A DNA stretch of 64,000 nucleotides from CAZGNZ01 sp964527215 (GTDB lineage: Bacteria; Fidelibacterota; Marinisomatia; SCGC-AAA003-L08; JACNLC01): positions 5,511-69,510 of the forward strand of contig CAZGNZ010000021.1 in assembly GCA_964527215.1 (NCBI GenBank). Reading direction: 5' to 3'. Positions 44,922 to 54,749 of the stretch are shown here, piece after piece. The position numbers were made by a program, and so were the translations under genes. Each line of letters starts with the position of its first letter. Positions within the stretch are counted from its first letter, which is position 1. Below the pieces are notes generated by a model. It did no database searches. It was given only the letters and a program-made list of their open reading frames with translations, and was not told where the DNA came from.

Positions 44922-45206
44922 ATGAAAACAAATAAAATAATCGCAATGACACTGACCCTTGTGCTTGTTCTGATTGGTTGCGAATCCCGGTCTCCTTTTG
45001 AATACGAGAATGTTGAGGTGGACGCTGATGACATTATCCTGACGGAATCAGAGACGGATCAGTCACCTTCATTTTCATGGGAAGCAACCGACTATCATTT
45101 TCAGCTGGATGATCAGGAGTATTTAGAGCTGATCAGAAGCGGCTTCAATATTAAAAACGGATTTTATACGGAGGAAGATTCGATTTCAATCATTTATAAA
45201 CCATAA
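44922..45206 (+). CDS. Small hypothetical lipoprotein
   Basis: The 94-residue protein has a short basic N-terminus, a hydrophobic core and a lipobox LIGC with the lipidated Cys at position 20. The mature part is very acidic (EYENVEVDADDIILTESETDQ) and I recognise no domain. Ser-free residues directly after Cys (ESRS) fit outer-membrane retention, although rules for this phylum are not known. GGGAG precedes the ATG. The TPR-Fis gene follows 35 bases later. Confidence 0.72.
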   Translation: MKTNKIIAMTLTLVLVLIGCESRSPFEYENVEVDADDIILTESETDQSPSFSWEATDYHFQLDDQEYLELIRSGFNIKNGFYTEEDSISIIYKP

Positions 45207-45241
45207 TCTGATTTTCTCTTAATCGTTGACATTTACCGCGC

Positions 45242-46705
45242 ATGGAAACCTTAGGAAAAATATTAACCAACATCAGTCATATGGGCTATTACGATAATCC
45301 ACCGGATATTGCTGAGTACGATCGGCAGCTGCAGGAAAAAACGACGCTGACGGATGAACTTGCGCAGGTACAACAGGCGAAAGCGTATTCTATCAGCGGT
45401 CGCATTTCGGCTGCATTCCGGGTTTTGAGGGATTTGCAGCATATGCCATCCATGCAGTTTGTGCCTTTTGAAAAGGTGGAAAAGAACGATGTGCTTGCTT
45501 TCATCAACTATGAAACCGCTCTTTTCTATCGTAACGCACACGATTTTACGTCCGCACAGAATTACTTGAAAATAGCAAAACTGCTGGCTGAAAGTGCTGA
45601 AGTATCACTGCTTGTTGATTATCAGTTTGCAACAATTCGGGCGGAACATCACGCGGATATCGAACTGATGATGCGTTTTGTCAGGATTTTTCAGGAAACT
45701 GACATGCCCGTCATGGAAATCATGGCCAATATGCGTCTTGGTGAAATCCTTGCCGGTTTGGAAAAATATGATCAGGCACGGGAGACGATGGTGCACTGCG
45801 GTGAGTTGATTGACCGGGTGCAGTCCGCCAATCTATCTACAACACAGAAAAGCAATCTGGGATTTATTTATTATCTGGAACAGAACTACAGATCTGCCCT
45901 CGATACTTTCAGTGATGTACAGGATTGTCCGGACTATTACCAAAAAAGTCTGGTTCTTGAAAACATGGCACTTGTGTATGAAGCCAAGGAGGATTATCAG
46001 ACCGCACTGAATTACTGGATGGATTCCCTCAATGTCTGTCAGGATCATGGGGTCCTTGTGAACATTCCGGAAGACAGTCTTCGAATCGGCATGATATACG
46101 AGCGGCATCTCAAGCAGTACTCGCAGGCAAAATTTTTCTTCAAGCTTGGATATGACCAGTCAATGGAAATGTTCAGGGACGGTATCAACATTACTGGGTA
46201 CATGAAAGAAGTGATCGAAAAGTATATCGGTTTCTTTTCCGAAAACTATGTACCGGAAGAAAGACCGCAGCCTGCTGCAGCGGGGACGGAAGCATTTGCA
46301 TTTTCCATTAACCGGACCTGGGAAGACACCCGTAATATCTTCCATTACAATTTAATCGTGTTTCATAAGTTCAGCAGCAAGTCGGTTGGCAATATGCTGA
46401 ATACCCTGAAACTGAAACGGTCCAATTTCCAGGCCAAACAGCAGAAACTGGTCGCGCTGGGATTTCAAATACCTGACTTTCGGCGCAGTGCAAAGGTTAT
46501 GGACCAGTCTCAAATTGTGGAAGAACTGCAGGATTGGATTCGCCGATATCAGGATCAGACCTGGAAAGATATCAATCAGCAGTTCGAAAAGGAAATTTTT
46601 AAGTATTTTGTTGACAGGTACGGCAGTAAAAAGGAACAGCTGGTTCGAACACTGAAGATCAGCTATCCCAGTCTGAACAAGAAATTGAAAACCAGTATGA
46701 ACTGA
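45242..46705 (+). CDS. TPR-like protein with C-terminal Fis-type helix-turn-helix
   Basis: The 487-residue protein is helical, with TPR-like repeats over about 30-300 (for example KSNLGFIYYLEQNYRSALDTF and ENMALVYEAKEDYQTALNYW). After a linker it has two Fis-like segments: one around residues 375-405 (SSKSVGNMLNTLKLKRSNF) and one at the extreme C-terminus (YGSKKEQLVRTLKISYPSLNKKL). Fis-type HTHs usually end sigma-54 activators. Here no AAA+ domain is present, so this may be a TPR-sensing DNA-binding protein, or a partner of the truncated AAA+ protein at 31454. That link is inference. Start and ribosome site are weak. Confidence 0.72.
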   Translation: METLGKILTNISHMGYYDNPPDIAEYDRQLQEKTTLTDELAQVQQAKAYSISGRISAAFRVLRDLQHMPSMQFVPFEKVEKNDVLAFINYETALFYRNAHDFTSAQNYLKIAKLLAESAEVSLLVDYQFATIRAEHHADIELMMRFVRIFQETDMPVMEIMANMRLGEILAGLEKYDQARETMVHCGELIDRVQSANLSTTQKSNLGFIYYLEQNYRSALDTFSDVQDCPDYYQKSLVLENMALVYEAKEDYQTALNYWMDSLNVCQDHGVLVNIPEDSLRIGMIYERHLKQYSQAKFFFKLGYDQSMEMFRDGINITGYMKEVIEKYIGFFSENYVPEERPQPAAAGTEAFAFSINRTWEDTRNIFHYNLIVFHKFSSKSVGNMLNTLKLKRSNFQAKQQKLVALGFQIPDFRRSAKVMDQSQIVEELQDWIRRYQDQTWKDINQQFEKEIFKYFVDRYGSKKEQLVRTLKISYPSLNKKLKTSMN

Positions 46706-46736
46706 CCGTTCACCAGCGGTAAACAAAAATAAAAAA

Positions 46737-46801
46737 AGGCACTTCTCCCCGGCCAAGTTTGAAGTGCCTGACAATCTGAATAAAAAAGGTGACAGTCACC
46801 T
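46737..46801 (-). terminator. Two hairpins with minus-strand T-runs
   Basis: AGGCACTTC/GAAGTGCCT (46737-46769) and AGGTGA/TCACCT (46787-46801) are each flanked on the left by A-runs. They therefore read as terminators for transcription on the minus strand, although no minus-strand gene lies upstream. A bidirectional role after the TPR-Fis gene is possible. Confidence 0.5.
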
Positions 46802-47008
46802 GACAGCCCTTTTTACGTCCTGAATTTACCGCGGGTCGTTCTTTAAAAACAATGATTAAAGAAGACTGAATTTCCGTTGTCCCAATGGAAAATTGGATAC
46901 GCAGAAGGAATGTTTTCATGGCAGTCGCCATTACCGCCGTGAGCATCAACTTCCCAAAACGGTCAAATCAGTCACAAACGAAGTAACCGCAATACTGAAG
47001 GAGCCAAC

Positions 47009-49570
47009 ATGAAACTTGTACAAAGGATGTTTATCACCGCAATGGTCTGCGGTCTGCTGTTCGGATACCGGGCTGCAGATGATGCCAGACCGAACGCACG
47101 GAAGATCCGCACTGAACCGGATACAGCGCAGCTTGCCCGCGTCAACGGATCCCCGGGAATCATTCATACCTATGACCGCACAAACGGTTTGAATGTCACT
47201 CTGGTGGACTCATCCAAAAACGGCTATGGACTGATTGAGGGCGGAACTCGCCCCATATCTGTGACGGATGAGGGTTGGATAGTCGCTTATCGTCAATGGG
47301 CCGGTGAAAATGGGTCCAGCGGACAGATAGGTGCAGCATTTTCCACCAACGGCGCAGACTGGACAACCTACACCAATCTTAACCCCGGGTTGGGATCAGC
47401 CCGTTTCCCAAGTGCCGTCGGCACCCCCGATTATCCCTATATATTCTGGAACGAACGTTCACCGGAGAACGGAAGACCATACTACATCTACGATGAGTTT
47501 GGTTGGGATGGCGGGTCCTTTTCCACACCCATCGATGTTGATCTGCTGTGGAATGCAGAAAAAGATCGCTGGGTAGGTTCTCCGGTTTATAATTACGACA
47601 GCAGCAACGATCTGATGTTTTTCAACATTGCCCTGAAAGACTGGACCGACGAGAATGGGTATGTTTTCCATTCCGAGGCCTATGACGACGGCTTTATTAT
47701 CTTTGGTGAGGAACTTCTGGTGATCAATGTGGCTGCCGACCTGGAAGCGGGTGACGGTACCAGCACCTACTCATCCAGTGCCGTGATGGACATCAACGAT
47801 GACGGTATTGGATATGTTGCCATGTCAGCCTTTTTCCTAGGAGCCAACCAGGACCCGCCAGACAGCGATATCGCCAATGCACACACTGTGGTACTCAAAC
47901 AAACCGAAAACTTCGGTGCCTCCTGGACCGGAGGACAGCTGGGTACCAATTACTTCTTTATTCCTGATGAAGTTTTCCAGCATATGATGGATACCGGCGC
48001 GTACCCGCCTGTATATCACGACGAGTGTGACGGAGACGATCACTCGGAAGACCTTATCTTTGAAAGTCCCTTCTGTACCTATGATCTGGACATCAAGGTG
48101 GACAGTGACGGCAATCCCCACATAATTGTCGGTATTCTGGGATCCATTGGCGAATTCGTGTATCCCGGCATTCCGGACAATGGGTTTTTCCACTTCTGGA
48201 TTGACAAGGATTATTTGACGGAACCGGGTGAACCCATGACCGCCACAGGCTGGAATTATTCCAAGATCATGCCTGCCGGGCAGATGTGGCGCTGGGAAAC
48301 CGCCGACGGCGACTCCTACTGGCAGAACACCTTCCCCAGCTTTACCATCAGTGAGGAAAATGAGGACATCATGTATGTGGTCATTGCCGGTCCAGATCCC
48401 GGTGACTTTGTGGTCACCGATGACGGCGGCACCCCCGATGATGAATGCGATGATCTGGGCCTGTTCCCGGAATGGAATCAGGAAGTGTTTGTCGTAAAAT
48501 CCGAGGACGGCGGTGAAACCTGGTGGTGTCCCTACAATGCCACCAAGACTGTCCCCGATTGCTGGGTGGATGAAGAATCCGGCGAATATAACTGTGCAGA
48601 TGACGAAATCTGCAGCGATGGCGAAACCCTGGATGAACCCAGTGAAATCAGTGCGCATACCGGCATTGGAGCAACCAACAGCATCGTCCCGATTATCTAT
48701 CAGCGTCCCGACTGGTGTTTCGGCAGCACCACCGGCGATATGGCTGGAATGGAGCACAAAAACCGGCTGTATATGGGCTGGGTGGAACTCACGGATGAAG
48801 AATGCATCGATGAATGTGATGTGAGAGGGGATGCCAATTGTGACGGCACCTTGGATATTCTTGACATCATCTCGATACTGAACCACCTGCTGTACGGCAA
48901 TGAATTATGTCAGTCACTCGAATGTATTGATTTCAACCTGGATCTCTCACTGGATATTCTGGACATCGTCGCCATTGTCAATTACATTCTCTATGGTCCG
49001 TCCAGAACACATTATGCATCAGAGGTTCAAATCAGTACCGCGGATTTCACTTTGTCTGCAGTTTCAGACGGCGTGGTCGGTGCATTGCAGATTGATCTGA
49101 TTCATGAACCGGGCTTCAGTCTTGATGTCACTGAATCTGCTCTGGTCCATGGCGCACGAATTGATGAAACACATACGACACTGATCATTGTGGGAGTTGA
49201 GAGCGGTGAGTTATTCACTGCCAATCAGGAATTCACAATTGAAAACACCATTGCTGCATCGGGTGATGGGTACATTAACGTTGAAATTTCCGATAATTAC
49301 AATTTACTGAGCAGTTATCCCAATCCCTTTAATCCCGTTACAACCATTCATTACAGTACCAGTGCCGACGGCCCCGTGGAAATCACTATTTTCAATGTGT
49401 TGGGTCAGCCTGTGGCTCATCTGGTCAGCGAGTTTAGGCATGCAGGAACCTATCAGGTGCAGTGGTCAGGGCTGGACGACAATCAGTCGCCTGTGAGCTC
49501 CGGTGTCTATTTAGTGCGTCTACAGACTCAAATGGAGAATACATACAGTAAAATAACCTTAATGCGGTAA
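47009..49570 (+). CDS. Secreted sialidase-like-fold protein with dockerin repeats and type IX sorting tail
   Basis: Behind a GAAGGAG ribosome site lies an 853-residue protein with a signal peptide (about 1-22). Residues about 50-580 look like a beta-propeller of the BNR/sialidase kind: Ser/Asp-box-like turns such as STNGADWTTY, TENFGASWTGG and SEDGGETWWC recur. No catalytic set can be assigned. Residues about 602-663 hold two dockerin-type loops (GDANCDGTLDILD and DFNLDLSLDILD), here with extra Cys. Residues about 768-853 are the YPNPFNPVT tail, ending KITLMR. It is probably displayed on the surface or released. Strong hairpins follow the stop. Confidence 0.85.
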   Translation: MKLVQRMFITAMVCGLLFGYRAADDARPNARKIRTEPDTAQLARVNGSPGIIHTYDRTNGLNVTLVDSSKNGYGLIEGGTRPISVTDEGWIVAYRQWAGENGSSGQIGAAFSTNGADWTTYTNLNPGLGSARFPSAVGTPDYPYIFWNERSPENGRPYYIYDEFGWDGGSFSTPIDVDLLWNAEKDRWVGSPVYNYDSSNDLMFFNIALKDWTDENGYVFHSEAYDDGFIIFGEELLVINVAADLEAGDGTSTYSSSAVMDINDDGIGYVAMSAFFLGANQDPPDSDIANAHTVVLKQTENFGASWTGGQLGTNYFFIPDEVFQHMMDTGAYPPVYHDECDGDDHSEDLIFESPFCTYDLDIKVDSDGNPHIIVGILGSIGEFVYPGIPDNGFFHFWIDKDYLTEPGEPMTATGWNYSKIMPAGQMWRWETADGDSYWQNTFPSFTISEENEDIMYVVIAGPDPGDFVVTDDGGTPDDECDDLGLFPEWNQEVFVVKSEDGGETWWCPYNATKTVPDCWVDEESGEYNCADDEICSDGETLDEPSEISAHTGIGATNSIVPIIYQRPDWCFGSTTGDMAGMEHKNRLYMGWVELTDEECIDECDVRGDANCDGTLDILDIISILNHLLYGNELCQSLECIDFNLDLSLDILDIVAIVNYILYGPSRTHYASEVQISTADFTLSAVSDGVVGALQIDLIHEPGFSLDVTESALVHGARIDETHTTLIIVGVESGELFTANQEFTIENTIAASGDGYINVEISDNYNLLSSYPNPFNPVTTIHYSTSADGPVEITIFNVLGQPVAHLVSEFRHAGTYQVQWSGLDDNQSPVSSGVYLVRLQTQMENTYSKITLMR

Positions 49571-49584
49571 TGTCGACGCCTGAA

Positions 49585-49616
49585 GAGCTGGGGAACGGTT
49601 CGCTGTTCCCCGGCTC
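49585..49616 (+). terminator. Long hairpin after the BNR-dockerin gene
   Basis: GAGCTGGGGAAC pairs with GTTCCCCGGCTC (one G-U) around an eight-base loop, 14 bases after the stop. No T-run follows. Confidence 0.7.
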
Positions 49617-49850
49617 TCGACTAACTTAATCAAATGAAATGCAAAAAAGGTAAAAACCGGGAAACATTCGAAGAGACAGGTATTCCTATCCGGGAATTCC
49701 CGGCCCCCAAAACGGTTCCGAATGTTATATGAAGTTCCCGGTTTCAGCCTTTTCAATAGACCTCGCCGGTGACAGACTTACAACGACTCGACACTCGGAT
49801 CAATAAGTTTGAACCGGTGCTTCAATCGACGGAATTAGATTCCTCCTAAG

Positions 49851-49930
49851 GAACAACACACTGTTGTTCTCCCCTTCAAACACCTACTTCCAGAGGGTGG
49901 AATGGCCTGCATTGCGGGCCATTTCTTTTT
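49851..49930 (+). terminator. Double hairpin with T-run upstream of the TPR-GGDEF gene
   Basis: GAACAACA/TGTTGTTC (49851-49869) is followed by AATGGCC/GGGCCATT (49901-49922) with a TTTCTTTTT tract. The second is a good intrinsic terminator. The gap 49571-50013 has no gene, so the pair may end a short leader or small RNA transcript, or simply insulate the following gene. Confidence 0.65.
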
Positions 49931-50013
49931 GTTTCCTGCCCCTATGAATTATAATTTCAGCAGCCGGACCAACCGGAGTATCCATCCAATACCATCCGCA
50001 TTGAGGAGAAGGA

Positions 50014-51570
50014 ATGAACAAACTGGAATCCAGGGAGAATCAGTTGCAGAAGCTGCCGGACCCGGAACGACTTGAAGCACTGATCCACCTTGCCAAAGAA
50101 TTCTGGTATATCTCACCGGATAAAAACATGATGTACAGCCGTGAAGCGCTTGAACTGGCCCGTAAGCTGGGTGATCCGGACGGAGAATCACAAGCGCTGA
50201 ACAGTATGGGCATCGCCTGCTTTCTTCAGGGAAAATACGATCAGGCGCTGGAGCTGTATCTCAATTGTCTGAAATTGTTAGAAAAGAATGATATTACCGA
50301 GCGACTGTCTGCCAGCTTTAACAATATTGCGCTTGTTTACATAGAAATGGGCGATTTTGAAAAAGCAAATGAATATGCCGGTCAGTCAATAGAAATTGCC
50401 CGCGATCAGTCTGATCAGCTGGGGGTTGCCAGGGGATGGAACAGCCTCGGCTACAATTGTCATAAAAAGGAATACCATTCTGAAGCCGTTATGCATTTTC
50501 AACGGGCGCTGGACGTTTTTACCCGCCTGGAAGACCATCAGAACGCCGCAGCAACATTGAATAATATAGGGGAATCATACATCGCAAAGAGAGATTTCCA
50601 GAAAGCAATGGAATGTTTTCGAATGGTTCAGGAACTGGTGGAAGCCGATGGACTGGATGAACGGATTGCCTGGTGCGAGTATAATATCGGAACTGCATAC
50701 ATCGGTAAGGAAAATTATGAATTAGCGCTGGAATATCTGGAATCCAGTCTGCGAAATGCGAAAGCCATTAACCGCCTGGAACTGGTGCGCGACAATTATC
50801 TGGCTATTTCTGAAATGAAAGCAGCACAGAGTAACTTCGAGGAAGCGCTGGCATTTTACCGTTCAGGGATTGAAATAGATGATCAGATTCATACGAAGGA
50901 AAGCGCTGACCGTATGGCGGAACTGCAGGCCCGGTTTGAAGTGGAGCGCAAAGAAAAAGAAGCCGAAATATTCCGTCTTCGAAATGTGGAACTGGTGGAA
51001 GCCAACAGTAAGCTGCGGGAAGCCAACCGACAGATCAAAAAACAGAATATTGAACTGAGCATGGCGCAGAAAAAACTGGAGGAACTGGCCCGTACAGATC
51101 CACTCACAGGTTTGTCAAACCGACGGGATATGCTGGAACGGATAGAACATGAATTTCACCGCTGGAAACGCAGCAGGAAACCCTTTGCACTGGTCCTGGC
51201 TGATATCGATTTTTTCAAGAAGGTCAATGATCAGTATGGTCATGACTGCGGTGACTCTGTCCTTACCGGGGCTGCAAAAATTTTCAGATCATGCCTGAGA
51301 AAACAGGATTTGCTCTGCCGCTGGGGAGGTGAAGAGTTCATGATGCTGTTTCCTGAAACGGATGCCGGAGGCGGCTGTCTGGCGGCGGAAAATCTTAGAA
51401 AAGTTATGGAAAATCATTCGTTTACATACAGAGAGACGACTTTTTGTGTGACGGCAACATTTGGTGTCGCCCAGATTGACGGAAGCATCGAAGCGTGTAT
51501 AAAATCGGCGGACGATGCACTGTATGCCGGAAAGAAAGACGGACGAAACCGGGTATCGACAATCGGTTAA
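50014..51570 (+). CDS. TPR diguanylate cyclase (GGDEF)
   Basis: A strong AGGAGAAGGA site precedes the ATG. Residues about 15-300 hold six to seven TPRs. Residues 300-360 form a charged linker (RFEVERKEKEAEIFRLRN) shared with the TPR histidine kinases. From residue 362 (DPLTGLSNRR) a GGDEF domain follows with the active GGEEF motif (438-442) and an intact RxxD inhibitory site (RKQD, 429-432) five residues before it. It should therefore make cyclic di-GMP and be feedback-inhibited. It is cytoplasmic. The next gene, a membrane histidine kinase, begins 11 bases after the stop, so the three signalling genes here look like one operon. Confidence 0.95.
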   Translation: MNKLESRENQLQKLPDPERLEALIHLAKEFWYISPDKNMMYSREALELARKLGDPDGESQALNSMGIACFLQGKYDQALELYLNCLKLLEKNDITERLSASFNNIALVYIEMGDFEKANEYAGQSIEIARDQSDQLGVARGWNSLGYNCHKKEYHSEAVMHFQRALDVFTRLEDHQNAAATLNNIGESYIAKRDFQKAMECFRMVQELVEADGLDERIAWCEYNIGTAYIGKENYELALEYLESSLRNAKAINRLELVRDNYLAISEMKAAQSNFEEALAFYRSGIEIDDQIHTKESADRMAELQARFEVERKEKEAEIFRLRNVELVEANSKLREANRQIKKQNIELSMAQKKLEELARTDPLTGLSNRRDMLERIEHEFHRWKRSRKPFALVLADIDFFKKVNDQYGHDCGDSVLTGAAKIFRSCLRKQDLLCRWGGEEFMMLFPETDAGGGCLAAENLRKVMENHSFTYRETTFCVTATFGVAQIDGSIEACIKSADDALYAGKKDGRNRVSTIG

Positions 51571-51581
51571 ATCGACAGACC

Positions 51582-53132
51582 ATGAGACTCCGAAACATCA
51601 GTATCATCCTGATTATTATTACTCTGCTGCCGGCGGTGTTTTATCTGGTGTATGAGTTCACGTCCCTGAATGAAAACGAACGGCTGCTGGATGCCATTGT
51701 GGATGAACAACTGGATTTCATTTCTGCACGAATCAACCGATATTCGTGGGAAGGTGCCAGCCACTGGGCAGAATCGATTCCTGATTGCGGCGTTCAGCCG
51801 AATGAGGAGGAGATCGACCGAATGTTTGAATTTCTTCGGCAGAATACCGCAATACGAGGTTTTGTCGTATCGGATACAGCCGGAGTGCATCCTTTCTCAA
51901 TTATCCCGGATACAAGTGATGCAGACATAAACATCTCTGGATTTTCCCGATTTATTGCAGAAAACCACAATCTGGTGAATCGTCTTGTGTATCGGAAAAA
52001 TGTCGGATACACCAAAATTGAACCCATATTTATCAGCCGCAGCCGAAGCAGTTCAGATTCCAGTCTGGTTCTGTTGTTTGCAAATAAAAGTCAGTCAATG
52101 ATGACGCTGAATTTTCTGATTCTGAACCCGGACCTGTTCATCCGGCAGCTGCTTGTGCCCGCCATTCAGGAATTTCCGGAGAGTGATGCGGTTCTCGGAA
52201 TATTCAGGACCGGCCAACAGCAGCCAATGTATCAGACTGGTGAAATCAATTGGAAAACAATGCGGGTATCAAGAAAAATCTGGCTGTTTCCGGATCATGT
52301 CATGGGATTTCGCATCAGCGGAGTGGATGTTCACGATATGGCACGCAGCCGTTTCCGTCGCTCGGTAGTACTGGTGATATTTCTTGATCTGGTACTTATC
52401 GCCGGTGCCGTTCTGCTCTACAATAATTTCAAGGCGGAACATCGGCTGTCCCGAATGAAATCCGATTTTGTTTCCAATGTATCCCATGAACTGCGAACCC
52501 CCATCGCGTCCATTCGAATGTATGCCGAGACCCTTTCCATGGACCGGGTGCCCACCGAAGAACGGAAACAGAAATATTATCAGATTATTGCCGCGGAATC
52601 GGAGCGCCTGACCCATCTCATCAATAATATTCTTGATTTTGCAAAAATTGAATCGCGCCGCAAGGAGTACCGTTTTAAACTGCAGGATCTCAATGCGCTG
52701 ATTCGAAATGTTGCGGAAATGTATGAATACCGCATCGTTGATATGCAGTTCAATCTGGAAATGGAACTGTGCAGTCAGCCTCTGGAAGTAAATGCGGATG
52801 CCGACGCCATTGAAGAAGCCCTGATCAATCTTCTGGAAAATGCGGTGAAGTACAGTACGGATGACCGCCGGATTTTTATTCGGTCCGGTGAAATCGATCA
52901 GTGGAAGTTTGTGGAAATAGAGGACCGCGGTATGGGAATTCCGGCATCTGAGCACAAGCGCATATTCGAAAAATTTTATCGGATTTCCACTGGACTGGTG
53001 CACAACACAAAGGGAAGCGGTTTGGGTCTGACACTGGTTCAATATACCATGAAAGCCCATCAGGGATATATCGAGCTGGACAGCACCCCCGGAATCGGCA
53101 GTCGGTTCAGGCTGCTGTTTCCCGGTAAATGA
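51582..53132 (+). CDS. Membrane sensor histidine kinase
   Basis: I place the start at ATG 51582, where a signal-anchor helix begins (LRNISIILIIITLLP), because the frame upstream lies inside the GGDEF gene. The 516-residue protein has a periplasmic region of about 230 residues with no recognised fold and a second membrane helix (VVLVIFLDLVLIAGAVLLY, about 262-280). The HisKA domain has SHELRTP with phospho-acceptor H302, and a full HATPase domain follows (NLLENAVKY, EDRGMGIP, GSGLGLTLV). Its partner regulator follows after 18 bases. The signal sensed is unknown. Confidence 0.94.
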   Translation: MRLRNISIILIIITLLPAVFYLVYEFTSLNENERLLDAIVDEQLDFISARINRYSWEGASHWAESIPDCGVQPNEEEIDRMFEFLRQNTAIRGFVVSDTAGVHPFSIIPDTSDADINISGFSRFIAENHNLVNRLVYRKNVGYTKIEPIFISRSRSSSDSSLVLLFANKSQSMMTLNFLILNPDLFIRQLLVPAIQEFPESDAVLGIFRTGQQQPMYQTGEINWKTMRVSRKIWLFPDHVMGFRISGVDVHDMARSRFRRSVVLVIFLDLVLIAGAVLLYNNFKAEHRLSRMKSDFVSNVSHELRTPIASIRMYAETLSMDRVPTEERKQKYYQIIAAESERLTHLINNILDFAKIESRRKEYRFKLQDLNALIRNVAEMYEYRIVDMQFNLEMELCSQPLEVNADADAIEEALINLLENAVKYSTDDRRIFIRSGEIDQWKFVEIEDRGMGIPASEHKRIFEKFYRISTGLVHNTKGSGLGLTLVQYTMKAHQGYIELDSTPGIGSRFRLLFPGK

Positions 53133-53150
53133 CCGCGCAATGGAGGACAG

Positions 53151-53846
53151 ATGATCAGGATTCTAATCGTAGAGGATGAACTTCAGATGCAGCGCGGACT
53201 GAAGGATAATCTGGAGTATGAAGGCTATGATATCAGGGTGACGGACGATGGGATTGCTGCTGAAAAAATCATTTTAGAAGAGTCTTTTAACCTGATCCTG
53301 TTGGATGTGATGCTGCCGGGGAAATCGGGATTTGACATTCTCAGTCAAATTCGACGACAGGGCATCACGACCCCGGTAATCATGCTTACTGCCAAGGGCG
53401 AGGAAATTGACCGTGTGCTGGGTCTGGAAATGGGAGCAGATGACTATATCACCAAACCATTCAGCCTGCGCGAGCTCCTGGCAAGAGTCAAGGCGGTGCT
53501 CAGACGGTATCCGGATGACCATGAAAGAGAAAGTCAGACCGTCACAATTGGCCGACTGAATATCTGCTTTCAAACCTATAATGCCGAACATGATGGGGAA
53601 CCGATTTCCATGTCATCCAAAGAATTTGATATTCTGAAATGCCTTTGGGAAGGGCGTAACCATACCGTCAGTCGGGATCATCTGCTGGATAAGGTCTGGG
53701 GCTATGACAGCTCTGTAACCACCCGGACCGTGGATAACTTCATTCTGAAGCTGCGCAAACGGGTGGAGGTCAATCCGGCCAATCCGAAAATCATTCTGAC
53801 CATACACGGTATTGGATACAAGTTGATTTTACCAAATCAGGTCTGA
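53151..53846 (+). CDS. OmpR/PhoB-family response regulator
   Basis: The 231-residue protein has a receiver domain with acidic pocket VEDE, phospho-acceptor D52 (LLDVMLPG), a conserved Thr in MLTAKG and Lys in YITKPFS. A C-terminal winged helix follows (SSKEFDILKCLW, then TRTVDNFILKLRKRVE, and IHGIGYKL). GGAGG precedes the ATG. It is paired with the membrane kinase. A shared sequence upstream of two nearby secreted-protein genes (54228 and 58420) is a candidate target site, which is inference. Confidence 0.96.
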   Translation: MIRILIVEDELQMQRGLKDNLEYEGYDIRVTDDGIAAEKIILEESFNLILLDVMLPGKSGFDILSQIRRQGITTPVIMLTAKGEEIDRVLGLEMGADDYITKPFSLRELLARVKAVLRRYPDDHERESQTVTIGRLNICFQTYNAEHDGEPISMSSKEFDILKCLWEGRNHTVSRDHLLDKVWGYDSSVTTRTVDNFILKLRKRVEVNPANPKIILTIHGIGYKLILPNQV

Positions 53847-54329
53847 TCGACAGAGTTGGGTGATTGGAAATTGGCGGCTGACCTGATCGATAGATATGAA
53901 TATTATTTATCAAAAAGCGAAACTTTCCCGGACGATGATGAATCCGGTCAATACAAGAACGTATCGACAGAAGACGGATTTCCAAAATACTCGAAATACG
54001 ATTCCACGTACTGTCCGGATCGCATTCACCCATTATTTTTTGTATGCCATAAAGAATAAGAACCCTGTTGGTTTCTTGAACGGGAAAAGCTTCACTGAAA
54101 GGATTTCGAAACGGAGGACGATTCATGGCTGTTATGCATCAAGCCACCTGCATCCTCTCTGCACAAAGTCCCGTGAATTGATCAGGCTGAAAAAACCATT
54201 TCCCAATAACCAATACCCATAGACCAATGACATTTTTTTACATCTTTTGACTCGGTGAAAACAACCGATAGCACGGAGGCAGCGTAATATTCCTGTGGTG
54301 ACATTGAAAAAAAACTTACAGGAGTTATC
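53847..54329 (+). other. Intergenic region upstream of duplicated secreted pair A
   Basis: These 483 bases have no convincing gene. A 108-codon frame (53896-54222) is rich in Arg, Asn and Thr without any motif or ribosome site. The right end contains the conserved upstream block at 54228-54251. Confidence 0.5.
54228..54251 (+). promoter_or_regulatory. Conserved upstream block of duplicated unit A
   Basis: TGACATTTTTTTACATC followed by TTTTGAC is matched at 23 of 24 bases by 58420-58443, and ACAACCG lies seven to ten bases further on in both. The block sits about 80-100 bases before the start codon of each 139-residue paralogue. It is probably a promoter or regulator site. Confidence 0.5.
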
Positions 54330-54749
54330 ATGAAGAAATTATATTGGATTGTTTTTGTACTGGTTTTGACGGCGGCAGCTTTTACAATGGACCAGGGACT
54401 GTCAAAGAAATACGAGGAACTGCGGTATGCGGTGATCAGCTTTGAATACGGTCTGTTCAGTGAAAGCAATGCGGTTATGGTGAGCAGTATGAAAAACGCG
54501 GTTGTGTTTCATGCACAGAACCCGAATCACAGTTTTGAGAAAATTGCCGCCCGATTGGATTATCTGGTTATACGTGCTGCCGATCCGACCGTCCGTCATA
54601 AAGCCTATATTGCGTCTCTCTACTTTCAGCATCCTGAGTGGTTTTCCAAAACTGAACTGATCGAACTGGGTGAAACAGCTGAAAACATGGACATCTTTTT
54701 TCAGGAGATGTTTTCCAGTATTGAAGAGAAAATGTTCGCAGCTGGATGA
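54330..54749 (+). CDS. Small secreted protein of unknown family, paralogue A
   Basis: The ribosome site AGGAG lies before the ATG in a sequence (GGAGTTATCATG) identical to that of paralogue B. The 139-residue protein has a signal peptide (about 1-19) and a mostly helical mature part with a conserved core shared with the protein at 58542: YEYGLFSE/FEYGLFSE, SSMKNAV, FHA, RLDYLV, VRHKAYIASLYF. I recognise no family. It is followed by the jelly-roll protein gene, an order repeated 4.2 kb downstream. Confidence 0.75.
   Translation: MKKLYWIVFVLVLTAAAFTMDQGLSKKYEELRYAVISFEYGLFSESNAVMVSSMKNAVVFHAQNPNHSFEKIAARLDYLVIRAADPTVRHKAYIASLYFQHPEWFSKTELIELGETAENMDIFFQEMFSSIEEKMFAAG

Noticed and set aside
51495..51581. 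Upstream extension of the membrane histidine kinase into the GGDEF gene
   Set aside because: It overlaps conserved GGDEF codons, and the signal-anchor helix begins at 51582.
53896..54222. 108-codon frame before the duplicated unit
   Set aside because: No motif or ribosome site, unusual residue mix, and it lies in sequence with no counterpart upstream of the second copy.
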